A stretch of DNA of 64,000 bases, taken from positions 39,561-103,560 of the forward strand of contig NZ_JAHBCL010000016.1 of the NCBI RefSeq assembly GCF_018390735.1, in the 5' to 3' direction. Both the position numbers and the translations under genes were made by a program. Below are positions 62,141-64,000 of the stretch, piece after piece (within the stretch, counting starts at the first letter, position 1; every line of letters begins with the position of its first letter). The notes below the pieces were generated by a model. The model saw only the letters and a program-made list of their open reading frames with translations. It made no database searches and was not told where the DNA came from. This stretch comes from Fusibacter paucivorans (GTDB lineage Bacteria; Bacillota; Clostridia; Peptostreptococcales; Acidaminobacteraceae).

Positions 62141-63058
62141 ATGATTGATATGAAAGAAGTTACAAGATTGCTTAGCGATAAGGATGCTGAGAACATAATA
62201 TGCAGAGAATTTGATTTAAAACCCAAAAACATTGCACTATTTATTGCAGCCATGGCGAGTACAAAAAGTGATTATGGATATATTGTTATTGGAGCAAGCA
62301 AACACTCTGAAGGATGTCGCATTAATGGCATTAGTAGGAGTTTTAAGATAGATGGCGTGATCAAGGCTGCTTTAAAACAATTATCAATTCAACCAAGCGT
62401 TGAATTCCAGATGGGCAGTATTGATGAGAAAAATGTGTGCGTTATATGTGTAAAGCAATCAGAAAGAAATATTTTTGTAAGTAACGAAGTTTTGAAGGAC
62501 ACAAATCAAGTTTACTCGAATGATGTATTGCTAAGGGCCGTATTTTTAGCATGTGTCAAATTGCAAAGAAATAATCTTTTTAAAGACGTTTCAGAGGATG
62601 AAAGAAATGATTATATTAGAGATTTATTAGAGACTAGTGGATATCAAGTTAAAGATCAGACAAGGCAGGGGGTATCATCTTCAGGAAAAGCCTCTGGTGA
62701 AGTTGATATACTTATTCATGATAAGGGAATGCCTATTACGATTATTGAGGCTTTGAATTTAAGCAGTTTGGATACAAACTACCTAAATACACACTTGGAT
62801 AAGATATACAAGTATGATACTTTGGGGAATCGTTTTAATTTTATATTGTCTTATGTAAATGTAAAAGATTTCGAGTCATTTTGGGCAAAATACTGCCAGC
62901 ATGCTGAAAATCATGTATATCCGCATGCGTTAGTAGGTATAGATGATACTCGTGACAAAGAGTACAATTATTCAGATATAAGGCTATTGATGACTAAACA
63001 CAATCGACATGGAAGAGAAACAGAATTACATCACATCTGTGTAAAGATACATAGTTGA
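62141..63058 (+). CDS. AlbA_2/Schlafen-like plus PD-(D/E)xK-like nuclease protein
   Basis: A 305-residue partner of the HATPase. Residues about 10-115 resemble an AlbA_2 (Schlafen-type) module: 'REFDLKPKNIALFIAAMAS' then 'YGYIVIGASK' and 'INGIS'. Residues about 155-290 look like a restriction-type nuclease core: 'GEVDILI' (D189) followed by 'IIEALNLSSLD' (E203), with 'NTHLDKIYKYD' after it. The usual Lys after the Glu is not present, so catalysis would need a variant arrangement. Together with an ATPase sensor this looks like a sensor-effector pair. Confidence in domains is moderate, in function low. Confidence 0.62.
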   Translation: MIDMKEVTRLLSDKDAENIICREFDLKPKNIALFIAAMASTKSDYGYIVIGASKHSEGCRINGISRSFKIDGVIKAALKQLSIQPSVEFQMGSIDEKNVCVICVKQSERNIFVSNEVLKDTNQVYSNDVLLRAVFLACVKLQRNNLFKDVSEDERNDYIRDLLETSGYQVKDQTRQGVSSSGKASGEVDILIHDKGMPITIIEALNLSSLDTNYLNTHLDKIYKYDTLGNRFNFILSYVNVKDFESFWAKYCQHAENHVYPHALVGIDDTRDKEYNYSDIRLLMTKHNRHGRETELHHICVKIHS

Positions 63059-63385
63059 GTTGTTTAGCTTCTATGGAAAAATGAAATTGCCTACCCGCCA
63101 AGGAACCAGTGGGTTCACACGGCATCATTTTTGTCTACTCAAGGCATGTGGAGACCGTCTGTTGTCTACAAAGGGTGAATATGTAAAAATCCTTGAATTT
63201 ACGCACTTTGCAAGAGTTTTTAAGTTCACTGGGAAATCGAATTTTGGAAGAAAAAAAGAGATTTCCAATGAGATTAAAGTCTCAGTAGTTATAGAACTGG
63301 TATGAGTGGACACAAAAATATATCGTTCATAAATCGGATGATTTCAGTAAAATAAACCGTCAACAACTTCATAAGAAAAAGTCGA
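63059..63385. other. Intergenic stretch without supported genes
   Basis: Between the nuclease-like gene and the terminator before parB. One 81-codon frame (63060-63305) has no ribosome binding site and looks like non-coding or remnant sequence. Nothing else recognised. Confidence 0.4.
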
Positions 63386-63438
63386 AAGACCGCTTGTTTT
63401 CAACATCTTTGATGTGAAAGCAGGCGGTCTTCTTTTTT
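63386..63438 (+). terminator. Terminator-like hairpin 8 upstream of parB
   Basis: An 11-bp stem (63386-63396 with 63421-63431, one T-G pair) with an inner ACATC/GATGT helix, followed by a run of seven T. It precedes the GGAGG of the ParB gene, as at other genes of this element family. Confidence 0.8.
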
Positions 63439-63483
63439 TGCCAGTTTTCACATGACACCTAGAATAACAGGAGGAATGAGAAG

Positions 63484-63912
63484 ATGAAGAAATCAAAGGA
63501 ATTGTGTTCATTATGGAACAACGAACAGGAATTACAGACGGGAAACGTCAAAATCAGTGAATTGCATGAGTTTAAAGGACATCCTTTTCGGGTGGAACAT
63601 GATATGCAGTTGTTTGAATTATCCAAAAGCATTGAAGAAAAGGGAATATTGGTTCCGCTGATTGTTAGACCCAATCCTGATGGAGAAGGGTATGAGATTA
63701 TTGCAGGTCATAGAAGAAAAGCTGCCTGTGAATGGGCTGGTGTTGATACAGTTCCCGTCATGGTTATGCAGATGGATGATGCAGAAGCCACAATAGCCAT
63801 GATCGACAGCAATCTCCAACGAGAGCATATCAGACCTAGTGAAAAGGCATTTGCTTATAAAATGAAGTTGGAGGCAATGATGTTTCTGATTTCTAGTTCT
63901 GTCATTGCCTAG
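63484..63912 (+). pseudogene. ParB-like partition protein, truncated by insertion
   Basis: The first 131 or so residues are a good ParB/Spo0J N-terminal domain: 'KISELHEFKGHPFRV', 'IEEKGILVPLIVRP', 'YEIIAGHRRKAACE' (the CTP/DNA-binding box) and 'DSNLQREHIRPSEKAFAYKMKLEAM'. After that the frame runs into 'MFLISSSVIA' and stops. Full-length relatives continue with a helix-turn-helix domain, so the gene is cut near 63880. It would be the start of a partition or replication module of a second element. Confidence 0.8.
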
Positions 63913-64000
63913 CTCATAACTCTTGCCGTAGCTAGCTCGCTTATCTTGCCTCAAAAAATGCGTGTAGTGGCTGCAGTGTTACTGCAGCCCAATAATCATG
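63880..64000. mobile_element. Probable left edge of an unidentified insertion in parB
   Basis: Sequence from about 63880 is unrelated to ParB and holds no gene. It contains a perfect 9-bp inverted repeat GGCTGCAGT (63971-63979) / ACTGCAGCC (63983-63991). The rest of the insert and the 3' half of parB would lie beyond the window. Confidence 0.4.

Noticed and set aside
63060..63305. 81-codon plus-strand frame
   Set aside because: No start signal or recognisable protein; kept as intergenic.
1..64000. CRISPR arrays, rRNA and tRNA genes
   Set aside because: No regularly spaced repeats, rRNA core sequences or tRNA cloverleafs were seen on either strand by eye; the four AGGTGGTC copies are irregularly spaced and short.

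Overview
The window is low-G+C Firmicute DNA, most likely from an anaerobic member of the Clostridia. The reasons are AT-rich codon use, strong AAGGAGG-type ribosome binding sites, frequent TTG/GTG starts, and close resemblance of the gene set to conjugative elements of gut and soil Clostridia. Almost every gene lies on the plus strand. The only convincing minus-strand gene is a TetR-type regulator at 31306-31878. I read about 1-49.4 kb as the body of one large integrative conjugative element (ICE), followed by a defence island and then a second, interrupted element.

Layout. (1) 1-6.8 kb: a Tad/Flp-like pilus cluster (pilin-like protein, A24 prepilin peptidase, CpaB, TadZ-like, CpaF ATPase, TadB, TadC, two pseudopilins). 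(2) 6.9-31.0 kb: the conjugation machine: membrane-anchored and secreted surface proteins, VirB2-, VirB6-, VirB3- and VirB4-like subunits, an M23 cell-wall hydrolase, small accessory proteins, a putative oriT, a ribbon-helix-helix protein, a MobP-type relaxase with Sel1 repeats, a TOPRIM/DUF3991 protein and the VirD4 coupling ATPase. Four passengers sit in this backbone: a DNA cytosine methyltransferase encoded in two overlapping frames, a GIY-YIG protein with its own promoter/operator, an amidoligase plus gamma-glutamylcyclotransferase pair, and a PrrC/RloC-like ATPase. (3) 31.3-43.5 kb: metabolic cargo. A TetR regulator diverges from HD, PF06541, cis-prenyltransferase, lipid kinase, patatin, radical SAM and DegV genes, which look like a membrane-lipid module. 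After a 1.4 kb decayed stretch come an AI-2E family permease, a YidC-type insertase and a chemoreceptor-like protein. (4) 43.8-49.4 kb: the integration module: sigma-like protein, a long non-coding stretch with several strong RNA hairpins, a SHOCT protein, and three serine-recombinase genes of which the middle one lacks the catalytic domain.

(5) 49.5-63.1 kb: a defence island: a broken ICE-type gene, a DUF1413 gene coupled to Gabija (gajA-gajB), the complete qatABCD system, and a tightly linked two-gene unit: a 1029-residue Hsp90/sacsin-like ATPase plus an AlbA_2-like/nuclease-like protein. I do not recognise that last pair as a named system, and it is the best candidate here for something undescribed. 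(6) 63.4-64.0 kb: the start of a ParB gene that breaks off after about 130 codons into unrelated sequence, so another insertion probably begins near 63880.

A recurring pattern runs through the element: a terminator-like hairpin with a T tract sits immediately before the ribosome binding site of the next gene, inside apparently continuous operons.
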